Source of the DNA: an uncultured Eubacterium sp. | GTDB lineage: Bacteria > Bacillota > Clostridia > Lachnospirales > Lachnospiraceae | Direction of reading: 5' to 3' | NCBI GenBank assembly: GCA_945920185.1 | Contig: CAMEJP010000005.1 | Coordinates: 1-57,395 of the forward strand | DNA: 57,395 nucleotides | In this document: positions 42,368 to 50,982 of the stretch, piece after piece | Layout of the letters: every line of letters starts with the position of its first letter | Position numbering within the stretch: the first letter of the stretch is position 1 | Notes under the pieces: generated by a model | What the model was told of the DNA's origin: nothing | What the model saw: only the letters and a program-made list of their open reading frames with translations | The model's database searches: none | Program-made: the position numbers and the translations under genes

Positions 42368-43837
42368 TCAGCCAAACGGATTTTCCGTCTTATACAACAT
42401 TCCCTTAGGCTGATTAAAGCCTATGTCAGTTACTCCCAAAAACTTAAATATCTCGAACAGCGTCTTTCCAAAATGTCCAAACGCCACTGCACCGTGATGA
42501 GGGTAGTTCTTCTCTATAAGCACATGTCTGTAAAATCTTCCCATTTCCGGTATTGCAAATACGCCTATCGCACCAAATGAGCGTGTAGCCACAGGAAGCA
42601 CTTCTCCCTCCGCCACATATGCAACAAGGCGTGCGTCCGCAGTACTCTGAAGTCTGAAGAAAGTTATCTCTGACGCCTTAATATCTCCCTCCAAAGTACC
42701 GTATGTAACCTCCTTCGGAAGTGAACGTGCCATAATCTTCTGATTTCTCATCTCGCAGAAAGCAAGTTTATCCGATGCGGTATTTCCGCAGTGGAAGCCC
42801 ATAAATGTATCCTTCTGTGTATAGTCAAATCTGCCCTTTATCTCGCTTTCATACATATCGTTCGGAACCGAATTGTTGATATCAAGAAGCGTTACAATAT
42901 CGTTGCTTACCACCATGCCTATGAACTCGCTCAATGCTCCGTATATATCAACCTCGCAGGAAACAGGAATGCCGTGCTTTGCCATTCTGCTGTTTACATA
43001 GCATGGCACAAAGCCGAACTGGGTCTGAAATGCAGGCCAGCATTTATTGGCAAATACCACAAAATCCCTTGAACCTTTATGGTTCTCATACCAATCAAGC
43101 AGTGTAAGCTCATATTGTGCAAGACGTGGCAGAATATCAGGATAATTGTTGCCTGCACCAAGCTCCTGTGCCATATCTTTGGCAACAGACTTAATTCTCT
43201 CATCTCCTTCATGGTTTTTGAAGGATTCAAAAAGGTCAAGTTCTGAATTTTCCTCAATCTCAACTCCAAGATTGTAAAGCTGCTTAATCGGTGCATTGCA
43301 TGCAAGAAAATCCTGCGGTCTTGGGCCAAATGATATTATTTTCAATCTGTTAAGACCGTTTATCGTTCTTGCAATAGGGACAAACTCCTCTATCATATCG
43401 GCCACCTCGCTTGGATTGCCCACAGGATATTCCGGTATGTATGCCTTAATGTTTCTTAGTTTCAAATTGTAGCTTGCATTGAGCATACCGCAATACGCAT
43501 CGCCTCTGTCGTCAAGTAGCTTATCATAAGCGTCCTCCGCCGCTGCCACAAACATAACCGGTCCGCCAAACTCTTTTGCAAGAAGTGTTTCTGAGGTTTC
43601 TGGTCCGAAGTTTCCAAGATATACCACGAGAGCGTCACAGCCTGCCTCTTTTACCTCGCCCAATGCCTTTCTCATATGCTTTTCATTTTCTACTACCGTT
43701 TCACACTCAAATATATCCAAGCCTTTTTTACGGTATTTCTCCACTACAGCCCTTCTTCTGCTGTCTGAAAGGCTCATAGGGAAGCAATCCCTGCTTACTG
43801 CTACAATTCCTAATTTGATTTCCGGTGTGTTAATCAT
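42368..43837 (-). CDS. L-fucose/L-arabinose isomerase-family protein, substrate unknown
   Basis: A 489-residue sugar isomerase-fold protein of the COG2407 type. The N-terminal part is FucI/AraA-like (LGIVAVSRDCFPMSLSDSRR, ALVVYLGNFGPETSE). The C-terminal part contains CEVDIYGALSE, TLLDINNSVPND and HHGAVAFGHFGKTLFEIFKFLG, which may supply the Glu, Asp and His metal ligands seen in FucI. It is too short and divergent for classical FucI (about 590) and not like AraA of E. coli. It would convert an aldose to the ketose phosphorylated by the adjacent kinase. ATG at 43837 follows TTGGAGG; a longer TTG frame overlaps that RBS. Confidence 0.8.
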   Translation of the reverse strand: MINTPEIKLGIVAVSRDCFPMSLSDSRRRAVVEKYRKKGLDIFECETVVENEKHMRKALGEVKEAGCDALVVYLGNFGPETSETLLAKEFGGPVMFVAAAEDAYDKLLDDRGDAYCGMLNASYNLKLRNIKAYIPEYPVGNPSEVADMIEEFVPIARTINGLNRLKIISFGPRPQDFLACNAPIKQLYNLGVEIEENSELDLFESFKNHEGDERIKSVAKDMAQELGAGNNYPDILPRLAQYELTLLDWYENHKGSRDFVVFANKCWPAFQTQFGFVPCYVNSRMAKHGIPVSCEVDIYGALSEFIGMVVSNDIVTLLDINNSVPNDMYESEIKGRFDYTQKDTFMGFHCGNTASDKLAFCEMRNQKIMARSLPKEVTYGTLEGDIKASEITFFRLQSTADARLVAYVAEGEVLPVATRSFGAIGVFAIPEMGRFYRHVLIEKNYPHHGAVAFGHFGKTLFEIFKFLGVTDIGFNQPKGMLYKTENPFG

Positions 43838-43845
43838 AATTTCCT

Positions 43846-43882
43846 CCAATCCAAAGCGCAGGTACGCACGCTCATTTTAGCC
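43846..43882 (-). repeat. Partial copy of the intergenic element (isomerase-DUF4867 gap)
   Basis: AAGCGCAGGTACGCACGC here resembles TAGCGTAAGTACGCACCGC in the element at 41545-41640, but the following stem is missing. It looks like a truncated or eroded member. Confidence 0.4.
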
Positions 43883-43884
43883 TG

Positions 43885-44451
43885 TTACAGTCTGATAAGC
43901 CACTTGTTCTTTGCTTCCAGTATGGTATCCTCTTTTGTAAGCACTGTCTTTTCTTTAATCGGAAGGTTTGTGCCCTGAGGAAGTATTACCGTACATTTAA
44001 AGCCGTCAGGCTGCGCATTACACGGTGCATAGTGAAGCGTCGTGGCATATATTTCCACCGCTGTACCGGCGGGTACAAAAAATGACTCTGTGAGGCTTCT
44101 GTCATATGTAAAATCCTCTGTCACATCCCACTGTTTTCCGAGTATCAGCACCATATCCGTGGCAGCCACATTGATTTCTGAGTTTCTGTGGTACTCCAAT
44201 GCTGTCAGACTGTCATTATTACCGTTGCAGTATCCAACCTGTATGGGCATACCACCATAAAAATGCCGTGAAAACTCTTCACATACGGAGAGTGCTTCAA
44301 GTTCTCTGTCACCTGCCACATACACGACATCCTCAGGTAACGGTGTTTTTGCCATAGCCTCCAGCAGCGGTGCAAGTTCATATCCTGACAGAACTCTGCC
44401 ATATTGTGCAAATGCTTTATCATACACACTCTTTTTAGCATCATTTTTCAT
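43885..44451 (-). CDS. DUF4867 family protein
   Basis: A 188-residue soluble protein whose second half is beta-rich with cupin-like strands (ESFFVPAGTAVEIYATTLHYAPC, then GFKCTVILPQGTN). It matches DUF4867, a family of unknown function found beside sugar-isomerase genes in Clostridia. First gene of the isomerase-transaldolase-kinase unit. A sugar mutarotase or epimerase-like role would fit the context and fold but is inference. ATG at 44451 has GGGAGG eight bases upstream. Confidence 0.75.
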   Translation of the reverse strand: MKNDAKKSVYDKAFAQYGRVLSGYELAPLLEAMAKTPLPEDVVYVAGDRELEALSVCEEFSRHFYGGMPIQVGYCNGNNDSLTALEYHRNSEINVAATDMVLILGKQWDVTEDFTYDRSLTESFFVPAGTAVEIYATTLHYAPCNAQPDGFKCTVILPQGTNLPIKEKTVLTKEDTILEAKNKWLIRL

Positions 44452-44505
44452 ATACAATGCCTCCCAGATTTTATTAATTAAAATATATATCAGATTTTGA
44501 CTTTG

Positions 44506-45351
44506 TTATATGACAATATTATTACTTTTATTGTCATTTTTTGTCTTTTTTCTATACTCCGAAGGTGTCATGCCATAGTGGGTTTTAAAGGCTTTAATAA
44601 ATGATTTGTTGTTAGGAAAACCATTGTTAAATGCTATATCACACAGGGAATGGTCTGTATTCATCATTTCTCTGTGGGCATTTACGACCCGCACTTCCTC
44701 CACAAAAGCTTTATAGTTAATATTTGCCTTTTTCTTAAACAGCTTGGACAGATAAGACGATGAGAAACCAAACATTTCCGCAACTTCCTTCTGATTCAAC
44801 TCGAGTGTGTAATTTTCCGTAATATAGTCCGCAACTTCTGCAAGTCGTGTAAGCCTGTCTGTATCGTACATGGTAAGACCTTCTTCATGGTCCTGATAAG
44901 TTACCAGAAGATGATTTAGCAGTGCATAGTAATAACTCAACACTTCAAATTCATAGCCCTTTTCCTTTGCCGTATACACGTCAAACATCTTTTTTACCAA
45001 TTCATACAGCTTCTCATCCTTGAAATCATATATCTGTTTAAAATGTACAAAGCCGTTTTCATCATATTTTTTAAAGATATCACAGGGAATCTGAAGCACT
45101 ATAACTCTGTTTTCACACTCAACATCAATAGAGTGAATGTCATTTGAATTGACCAGTATGCTGTCATCAGGATTAAGCATAAACTGTTTTCTGTTGATAT
45201 AAAAAGACACGTTTCCCTTGACAACTGAAAATATTTCTATGCATTTGTGCCAGTGCTTTTTTACTCTGTAATGTCCGTTACTTCCCTCAAATTCAAATAT
45301 TCTGAATGGCACATCATCATTAGGCAGTACCAACTCGTGTTTGTATTCCAT
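44506..45351 (-). CDS. AraC-family transcriptional regulator
   Basis: A 281-residue regulator with an N-terminal cupin sugar-sensing domain (FEGSNGHYRVKKHWHKCIEIF, around residues 19-39) and two C-terminal helix-turn-helix units (LNQKEVAEMFGFSSSYLSKL and SLCDIAFNNGFPNNKSFIKAF). It starts two bases after the GNAT stop and ends 54 bases before the DUF4867 gene, so it is the obvious candidate activator of that sugar operon. The inducer would be the isomerase substrate. Confidence 0.92.
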   Translation of the reverse strand: MEYKHELVLPNDDVPFRIFEFEGSNGHYRVKKHWHKCIEIFSVVKGNVSFYINRKQFMLNPDDSILVNSNDIHSIDVECENRVIVLQIPCDIFKKYDENGFVHFKQIYDFKDEKLYELVKKMFDVYTAKEKGYEFEVLSYYYALLNHLLVTYQDHEEGLTMYDTDRLTRLAEVADYITENYTLELNQKEVAEMFGFSSSYLSKLFKKKANINYKAFVEEVRVVNAHREMMNTDHSLCDIAFNNGFPNNKSFIKAFKTHYGMTPSEYRKKTKNDNKSNNIVI

Positions 45352-45353
45352 AT

Positions 45354-45932
45354 CTACCTCGTACTTTCATTAAATATTGAATATTTGTCCATATACTGAG
45401 GATTAAACATATATCCGTAAATGTCATCTAACGCTTCATATACGCTTTGTGCAGAGTTTCTCTGTTTCAAATCTTTGTGAAAAATAATGTAATCCACGCC
45501 AAAAAGCCTGCTCCTTACGCCCATATCGCACATTCCGTTTTTCTTATAAAAACATATGCGTTTCCTTCTCGTATCACGGTCATCTTCATCCTTAGCATAT
45601 GCGTCATTTTCTGATTCCAGTATAATGCAGTCATTTTCACTCAGCTCATTTTCAAGCATGCTTAAGAATCTGCTTCCATAGCCGCCCTGTCGTGCCTCCT
45701 TTACAACAGCCAGATAGTCAAGCAGAACCGCTCCCGTATTTATCTTTCCGACAAACATGGCATATGCCATAAGCCTATTCTCTTCAAAAAGTCCGTATGC
45801 AAAATACATTTCCTCGTTATACATTTTCATAAGTGCCGATAAAGGCTTAAGCTCATCCTCAGGAAAATCCTCTTTCATATAGTCATTGTATATATCTTTT
45901 ATCTGGCTTTCATTAAGAAGCCTTATTTCCAT
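45354..45932 (-). CDS. GNAT-family N-acetyltransferase
   Basis: A 192-residue acetyltransferase with the acetyl-CoA-binding motif A (LLDYLAVVKEARQGGYGSRFLSML) and a C-terminal FYKKNGMCDMGVRSRLFGVDY segment. Substrate unknown. The start at 45932 has AAAGGTG upstream. It shares a promoter with the AraC gene, which may be the only reason for its location. Confidence 0.88.
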   Translation of the reverse strand: MEIRLLNESQIKDIYNDYMKEDFPEDELKPLSALMKMYNEEMYFAYGLFEENRLMAYAMFVGKINTGAVLLDYLAVVKEARQGGYGSRFLSMLENELSENDCIILESENDAYAKDEDDRDTRRKRICFYKKNGMCDMGVRSRLFGVDYIIFHKDLKQRNSAQSVYEALDDIYGYMFNPQYMDKYSIFNESTR

Positions 45933-45987
45933 ACATTTCACACCTTTCAAAATATACCCGTTAGCAATATAAGCGGCATTTTAGGCT

Positions 45988-46015
45988 ATTATAGCACATA
46001 CAGAAAATTTATAAA
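45988..46015 (-). promoter_or_regulatory. Promoter of the GNAT-AraC genes
   Basis: On the minus strand TTTATA (46015-46010), a 16-bp spacer and TATAAT (45993-45988) preceded by TGC make an extended -10 promoter. Confidence 0.55.
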
Positions 46016-46051
46016 AGTGCAACCGGCAATATTGTTCCTTAAAAAGTCTTA

Positions 46052-46079
46052 TGGCGCCAGAATTTACATCCTAGCGCCA
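46052..46079 (-). terminator. Hairpin after the pectate lyase gene
   Basis: TGGCGC (46052-46057) and GCGCCA (46074-46079) pair around a 16-base loop, about 50 bases after the lyase stop on the minus strand, with TAAGACTTTTT beyond. A weak terminator or a processing hairpin. Nothing else is seen in the 176-bp gap 45951-46126 except the GNAT promoter. Confidence 0.45.
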
Positions 46080-46126
46080 CTATGACCTAAAGCTTTTTAT
46101 TTATCGGGAAATGGTTCTTAACAATA

Positions 46127-49100
46127 TTAGAACTTTGCACCTATTCCTAACTTTCCTGCTGCGCTTGAGCTGTTAAGTTCAAACAAGCCGTTAAGATTAA
46201 TGCTTCCGTCTGAGTTTCTGAATACTGTATGGTAATTTGTAGCATACTTGCCTGATGAGTAGCCCGGAATTGTCACAGACTTGAAATCAGACTTTGAAAT
46301 TGAGTACAATGAGCTACCCTTTGATACAGAACCACTGAATGAACCTGAAGACATCAGGTAGTAACCCGTTGACTTGTATGCGTATACACAGTTTGTAAGT
46401 TTACCGAGGAACTTATCTGAAGCAGGTACGCTTCCTGTGTAGAATGATACGAGGTTCTTGTAGGTTGCAGAAGATGATGTTCTGTAGCAGAAGTAGTTAC
46501 CCTTCTGGCTGTCATATTTTGCATTATCAACTGCTGTACAGTTTGTCATCTTAAGTGCTCCACCGTTACCGTTATCTGTGAAACCACATGCACCATTGTT
46601 AAATGCAAGACAGTTTTCAACAACGTGAGGTGTTGGGCACGCACCATTGCTTCCGCCAAGCTTGAAGCCGTTCATATCACCGTTTGCTGAGCCTGAACCG
46701 TCTGTAAGCTTACCGTTACCAAATGCCACACAATTCTTGATTGTTACTATACCGATCGAACCTGTTGCAGGCTTAGCGTAGAGATCCCAGCCGTCATCTG
46801 AGTTACAGTATGCGATACATCCGTCAAACACGTTACCGTTACCGCATGTTAATTTAGCTGCAAATCCGTCGGCATTTTCTGCTGTTGCATCATCCTTATT
46901 GTTGAATGATGTACAATTCTTAACAAGGTTGTTTGAAGGCCACTGGCTGATTGATGAATAGTTAGTGTTGTATCTGCTTAACTGAAGACCTGTATCGTGG
47001 TTGTTGTAGAACTGGCAAAGCTCGATGATGTTGTTGTCACCTGAAAGGAGCATACCGTTATCACCTGCATTGCAGATATCTACATCATAGAAGTACCAGT
47101 ATGAGCCGTCAAGTACGAAACCTCTGTTTGAACCTGACTCTGACATTCCGTTGAAATCAAATGTTACTGTTCCGCCGTTTATACTGCTAATTTTCTTGTA
47201 AGCACCTGACTTACCGCTGTTGCTCTCTGATATAAGAACCGTGCTGTTTAACTTGTAAGTACCTGCTGCACACCAGATAGTCTTGCCCGGCTGAATCTTT
47301 GATATAGCTGTTACAATATCCATTGGGTCGCTTGATGTACCCTTTGCAGAAGACTTTCCGCTAGGTGATACATAAATATCTCCGCTCTGTGATGAAGAAG
47401 ATGTTGTACCCTGTGTTGTTGATGGAGCCTTTGTTGTTGCCTGCGTTGTTGATGGAGCCTTTGTTGTTGCCTGCGTTGTGCTCTGTGATGATGTTGTTCC
47501 GTCTTCAACTATAACGTAGAAGATGTATGACTCACCTGTTCCCCTTTTGATTGTATAAGTTCCGGCATTTCCAAGAGTAATTGTCATTGTCTGTACTGAT
47601 GTGCCTATGTTAGAGAACTTAACAGAATTATTTACTTTAAGCGTTGCACCTGAAGACTTAGCTTTTACGTAAAGTGTAAGCTTAGCTCCGCTGTTCTTTG
47701 TTGTGAACTTAATGCTGCCCTTAGAGTCCATCTTAAGGCATGTGCTTAATGTTGAACCATTTACTTTTGCAGTACCCTTGTCTGTTGAAAGGCTTCCTGC
47801 TACTGTGAAGTATGAGTTTGACAAGCCCTTTGAAGGATTGAACATATACTTCTGAGTTGTTGTTGCCTGTGTTGTTGCCTGTGTTGTTGCCTGTGTTGTT
47901 GCCTGTGTTGTGCTCTGTGAAGAAGACTTTGAATCTACCTGAATCTTGTAAATGTTAATTCCGCTTCCTGCTGAATACAAATATACATAGCCTGCGCTTC
48001 CTGAGTATGTGTATGTTGCTACCACAAGACTTCTTGATGAGCTTCCTGAACTCTTAAGTACTACCTTAATTACATCTGAACCTGTTACAGGAACCTTAAC
48101 TGCACGATATGATGTGCTTCCGCCACCGCCGAGTGCAAGTGCATATGTGTATGATGTTCCTGATACAGTCTGGCTGTCAGCCTTAACTTCCATTGTCTTA
48201 GAGCTTGTTGCTATAAGTGAAAGTCCGTCAACAGTAACTGTTGAAGAAAATGTTCCAAGGCTCCTAAATCCTGTATCTTTAAAGTTCCAAGACTTTGATG
48301 TAGATGTTGAAGTTGTCGGAGCCTGTGTTGTTGACTCCTGAGCTTTTGTTGTTGTCTCTTGAGCTTTTGTTGTTGTCGGAGCCTGTGTTGCCTGTGTTGT
48401 TTCTTCTGTAGCAGCACCAGGTATTGAATTTCCGCCAACATTTGAAAGTGTTGTCTTGTATGCCTTTAATGCAGACATAAGTGCTGTATTTAAATCATAT
48501 GACTGATTATCAGCGTCCGTAAATGTCCACTTGAAATCGCCGCCGTCCATTCTTCCTGAGTATGCGATAACTTTGTCTCTTGCAACGCTTGCTGAATCAG
48601 CTGTGTAGCTGTACATAATTGAACTTGTATCAAAGTTGTTGTATGTGTTTCCGCCCTTAAGTGACTTGTATGAGCTTGAAACCTTGTCAGACTTGTTTGA
48701 TACTACAACTGCATCAAACTCTGTTGATGAATATGTCTGGTCAACAAATCTTTCTGCACCTACAATAACATTGCCGTATGCCTTGATGATACCGCCTGCT
48801 TCACTTGAGAAAGTTCCCTCATTGCTACCGTATACATCCGTACCCTGCATAGAAATCATCATTGGATATTTACAGTTATTGAAGTAGTTGCTCTCTGCAA
48901 ATATTGATGAACCCAATGTTGAACCGATGCCGTACTTGGCATTTCCGTCATAATAGTTGTTGTAAACGTGTGCTGAATAATATCTTACACGCGGATGTCT
49001 TGAATCTGAGTGGTCATACCAGTTGTGGTGGTATGTGATGTAAAGGTCACTTGTTGTACCCTCGCTGAGACCAAGAAGGTTACACTTACCGTTATCAAAG

Positions 49101-50059
49101 AAGTGATTGTAAGAGAATGTCACATATGTTGACTTCTTACAGTCAAGTGAACCGTCGCCCTTTGCCTGATCCTTATCGCTTCCAGCCATTCCGTAGAAGA
49201 AATCACAGTTATGAACCCATACATGGTCATTGCCCTGCTGAAGAGTAATGTTATCTCCCTCGCTGCTATCAACTAACATTGTACCAATGTTTCTGACTTC
49301 AACATTTGATGAGTTCTTAATTCTGATACCCCAGCCGTATGCTGTTGCATCCTTGCCGATACCTTCAATAGTCAGACCATGTGTTGATGAATCTATCATG
49401 ATATCGCCCTTATCTGTTGTAGAAGGATCCGTAACCTTTCCTACCAGTCTTATACAGAATGGTCTGCTGTCATATCCTTTTTTGATAAGGTTAAGAATGT
49501 TCTGAAGTCCCTTTGCGTTTGTTGTTGCACCCTTTGAGCTTGTAACAACGTCGCATGAAACTGTATCCTTAGTAGCCTCTGTAACATAAAGAACTACTGC
49601 ATTTGACTTTAATGTGCCGTCTTCATTGTAAGCACCTGAAGATGTTCCGTTTACATGAGCAAAACCTGCTCTGTCATATGCAGACACCTTAAGTGTTGAA
49701 GATACAGCTGCCTTTGAAGTGCTTTCGCTTCCGCTTATGATAGGAACTACCTTTATAACGTAGTTTCCTGCCTTAAGGCCTACTGCATCAGCTCTGTAAT
49801 ATGATGCATATTTTCTTATAAGCATAGAATCAATCTGCTTATAACTTGAGTCTGAGCTTCCTGACTGCTTGTAGTATACATTGTAACCACTTGCGCCTGA
49901 AACCGGGCTCCACTCTACATACGCTGACTCAAACCAGCCCCCGCTGGCCGTAAGAGATACGCTAGAGTTTGCTGCCTTACTTCTTCCCGCAGGAATGAAT
50001 AAAAGCAGTGCCAGAATTGCTACCATAGATAGCGCTACCAAACTTTTTTTGGATTTCAT
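46127..50059 (-). CDS. Secreted two-domain pectate lyase (PL1 plus PL9)
   Basis: A 1310-residue exported enzyme. Signal peptide 1-29; fibronectin-III-like module about 31-127; PL1 pectate lyase about 153-475 with WVHNCDF, calcium-site Asp302/Asp306 (GDGSLD) and SRHPRVR at 353-359. Next come a Thr-rich linker (549-588), a beta-sandwich module 589-710, a TTQA-repeat linker (716-735), a second module 738-854, a linker with APSTTQATTK repeats, and a PL9 beta-helix 893-1310. PL9 calcium ligands Asp1064, Asp1088, Asp1089 and Asp1092 keep the spacing of Dickeya Pel9A, and Lys1133 is a likely base. It cleaves polygalacturonate by beta-elimination. No sortase motif or membrane anchor is seen. Confidence 0.92.
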   Translation of the reverse strand: MKSKKSLVALSMVAILALLLFIPAGRSKAANSSVSLTASGGWFESAYVEWSPVSGASGYNVYYKQSGSSDSSYKQIDSMLIRKYASYYRADAVGLKAGNYVIKVVPIISGSESTSKAAVSSTLKVSAYDRAGFAHVNGTSSGAYNEDGTLKSNAVVLYVTEATKDTVSCDVVTSSKGATTNAKGLQNILNLIKKGYDSRPFCIRLVGKVTDPSTTDKGDIMIDSSTHGLTIEGIGKDATAYGWGIRIKNSSNVEVRNIGTMLVDSSEGDNITLQQGNDHVWVHNCDFFYGMAGSDKDQAKGDGSLDCKKSTYVTFSYNHFFDNGKCNLLGLSEGTTSDLYITYHHNWYDHSDSRHPRVRYYSAHVYNNYYDGNAKYGIGSTLGSSIFAESNYFNNCKYPMMISMQGTDVYGSNEGTFSSEAGGIIKAYGNVIVGAERFVDQTYSSTEFDAVVVSNKSDKVSSSYKSLKGGNTYNNFDTSSIMYSYTADSASVARDKVIAYSGRMDGGDFKWTFTDADNQSYDLNTALMSALKAYKTTLSNVGGNSIPGAATEETTQATQAPTTTKAQETTTKAQESTTQAPTTSTSTSKSWNFKDTGFRSLGTFSSTVTVDGLSLIATSSKTMEVKADSQTVSGTSYTYALALGGGGSTSYRAVKVPVTGSDVIKVVLKSSGSSSRSLVVATYTYSGSAGYVYLYSAGSGINIYKIQVDSKSSSQSTTQATTQATTQATTQATTTQKYMFNPSKGLSNSYFTVAGSLSTDKGTAKVNGSTLSTCLKMDSKGSIKFTTKNSGAKLTLYVKAKSSGATLKVNNSVKFSNIGTSVQTMTITLGNAGTYTIKRGTGESYIFYVIVEDGTTSSQSTTQATTKAPSTTQATTKAPSTTQGTTSSSSQSGDIYVSPSGKSSAKGTSSDPMDIVTAISKIQPGKTIWCAAGTYKLNSTVLISESNSGKSGAYKKISSINGGTVTFDFNGMSESGSNRGFVLDGSYWYFYDVDICNAGDNGMLLSGDNNIIELCQFYNNHDTGLQLSRYNTNYSSISQWPSNNLVKNCTSFNNKDDATAENADGFAAKLTCGNGNVFDGCIAYCNSDDGWDLYAKPATGSIGIVTIKNCVAFGNGKLTDGSGSANGDMNGFKLGGSNGACPTPHVVENCLAFNNGACGFTDNGNGGALKMTNCTAVDNAKYDSQKGNYFCYRTSSSATYKNLVSFYTGSVPASDKFLGKLTNCVYAYKSTGYYLMSSGSFSGSVSKGSSLYSISKSDFKSVTIPGYSSGKYATNYHTVFRNSDGSINLNGLFELNSSSAAGKLGIGAKF
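47411..47912 (-). repeat. Tandem codon repeats encoding the lyase linkers
   Basis: Two 30-bp units (47411-47440 and 47441-47470) encode APSTTQATTK, and four 12-bp units at about 47859-47908 encode TTQA. Near-identity at the nucleotide level means linker length can change by slippage or unequal exchange without breaking the frame. Confidence 0.75.
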
Positions 50060-50273
50060 TTCAATTCCTCCTACATTTTTGAATTGTTAGTTTAAAAAAT
50101 ATCTTCTCCTTGTATCATTATTGATACACTTATATGTTACCAAATTGTTAACTAAATGTTAATAGGAGAAATATCTTATTTTTTTAGTACTTTGTACTTA
50201 TTTTTGTATTCTTGTGGTACTTTGTTATCATCTAATTTGTATATTTATATTCGGATTAAACGCGCTAAAATAT
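50060..50273 (-). promoter_or_regulatory. Long A/T-rich leader and control region of the pectate lyase gene
   Basis: It contains an AGGAGG RBS before the ATG, a dyad TGTATC-N6-GATACA (50111-50128) and a 9-bp direct repeat GTACTTTGT at 50187-50195 and 50217-50225, 30 bp apart. A weak TTTAGT-N16-TATAAG promoter is possible on the minus strand near 50135-50160. The direct repeat, about three helical turns apart, is a candidate operator. No riboswitch was recognised. Confidence 0.4.
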
Positions 50274-50312
50274 AAAAATTGCACAGTCAATTTTACAAAT
50301 GTCTGTGCAATT
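50274..50312 (-). terminator. Terminator of the Mrr-like gene
   Basis: AATTGCACAG (50277-50286) pairs with CTGTGCAATT (50303-50312). On the minus strand the stem runs into TTTTTAT. It follows the stop at 50317 directly. Confidence 0.8.
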
Positions 50313-50316
50313 AGAG

Positions 50317-50961
50317 TCAGTACTCATATTTTCTCATAACTCCAAGCTCTTCCTCAAATTCTTCAGTAAGCTCCTGTTCGTAACATATTTCAAATTCATC
50401 TATGGTTTGGGAGGAATATATCCTTATACGATTATTGTCGCCGATTATCACATACACTTTAAGAGAAGTATCTATGGTGGGTATTTCTTCCGCAGGTTCT
50501 AACTGCCTTAAATTCTTATCCGACAAGATATTTTCTATAAGAAAGTTTCTGTCCCACAATGTGATTTGGCATTTTTGTGCAAGTCTTTGTGCCTGCCTTG
50601 TAAATGTGGAATTGGTTATTACTATTCCTCTTTTTACAAGCCCGTCCTCCTCATAGTAAGCCATAGCTCCCGCAAGTTCCTGTACAGCCTTTATTCCCAC
50701 AGGGTTTGAATACCTTTTTGCCTGAATGATAATTTTTTCTTCTTTATTCCATGCAATGACATCCGCTCCGTAATCATTTGAAGCCTCCGTCAGGCAAACC
50801 CTGTATCCCATTTTGGCAAATATGCCCGCTATCCATTCTTCAAATTCTTCTCCGCTCATACAGTCTATCCTGTCTATGGTCTTTTTTCTGTGTCTTAACC
50901 ACTGAAAAAGTATTATGCAAAGGAACAAAAATATAATTCCGCAGTATATGTATTCTTTCAT
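50317..50961 (-). CDS. Membrane-anchored Mrr-type restriction-endonuclease-fold protein
   Basis: A 214-residue protein with one N-terminal membrane helix (about 4-22) and an Mrr_cat-type nuclease domain: SGEEFEEWIAGIFAKMGY, NDYGADVIA with the catalytic Asp, and IIQAKR with the Q-x-K pair. The C-terminal 60 residues are acidic and unrecognised. The family is widespread as solitary genes without methylases. A role in processing foreign or damaged DNA at the membrane is possible but untested. Confidence 0.85.
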   Translation of the reverse strand: MKEYIYCGIIFLFLCIILFQWLRHRKKTIDRIDCMSGEEFEEWIAGIFAKMGYRVCLTEASNDYGADVIAWNKEEKIIIQAKRYSNPVGIKAVQELAGAMAYYEEDGLVKRGIVITNSTFTRQAQRLAQKCQITLWDRNFLIENILSDKNLRQLEPAEEIPTIDTSLKVYVIIGDNNRIRIYSSQTIDEFEICYEQELTEEFEEELGVMRKYEY

Positions 50962-50982
50962 ATAACACTCACATCAAAACAG

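Noticed and set aside
47411-47912. Short direct repeats considered as a CRISPR array
   Set aside because: The repeats are contiguous, in frame and encode Thr/Gln linkers, and there are no spacers.
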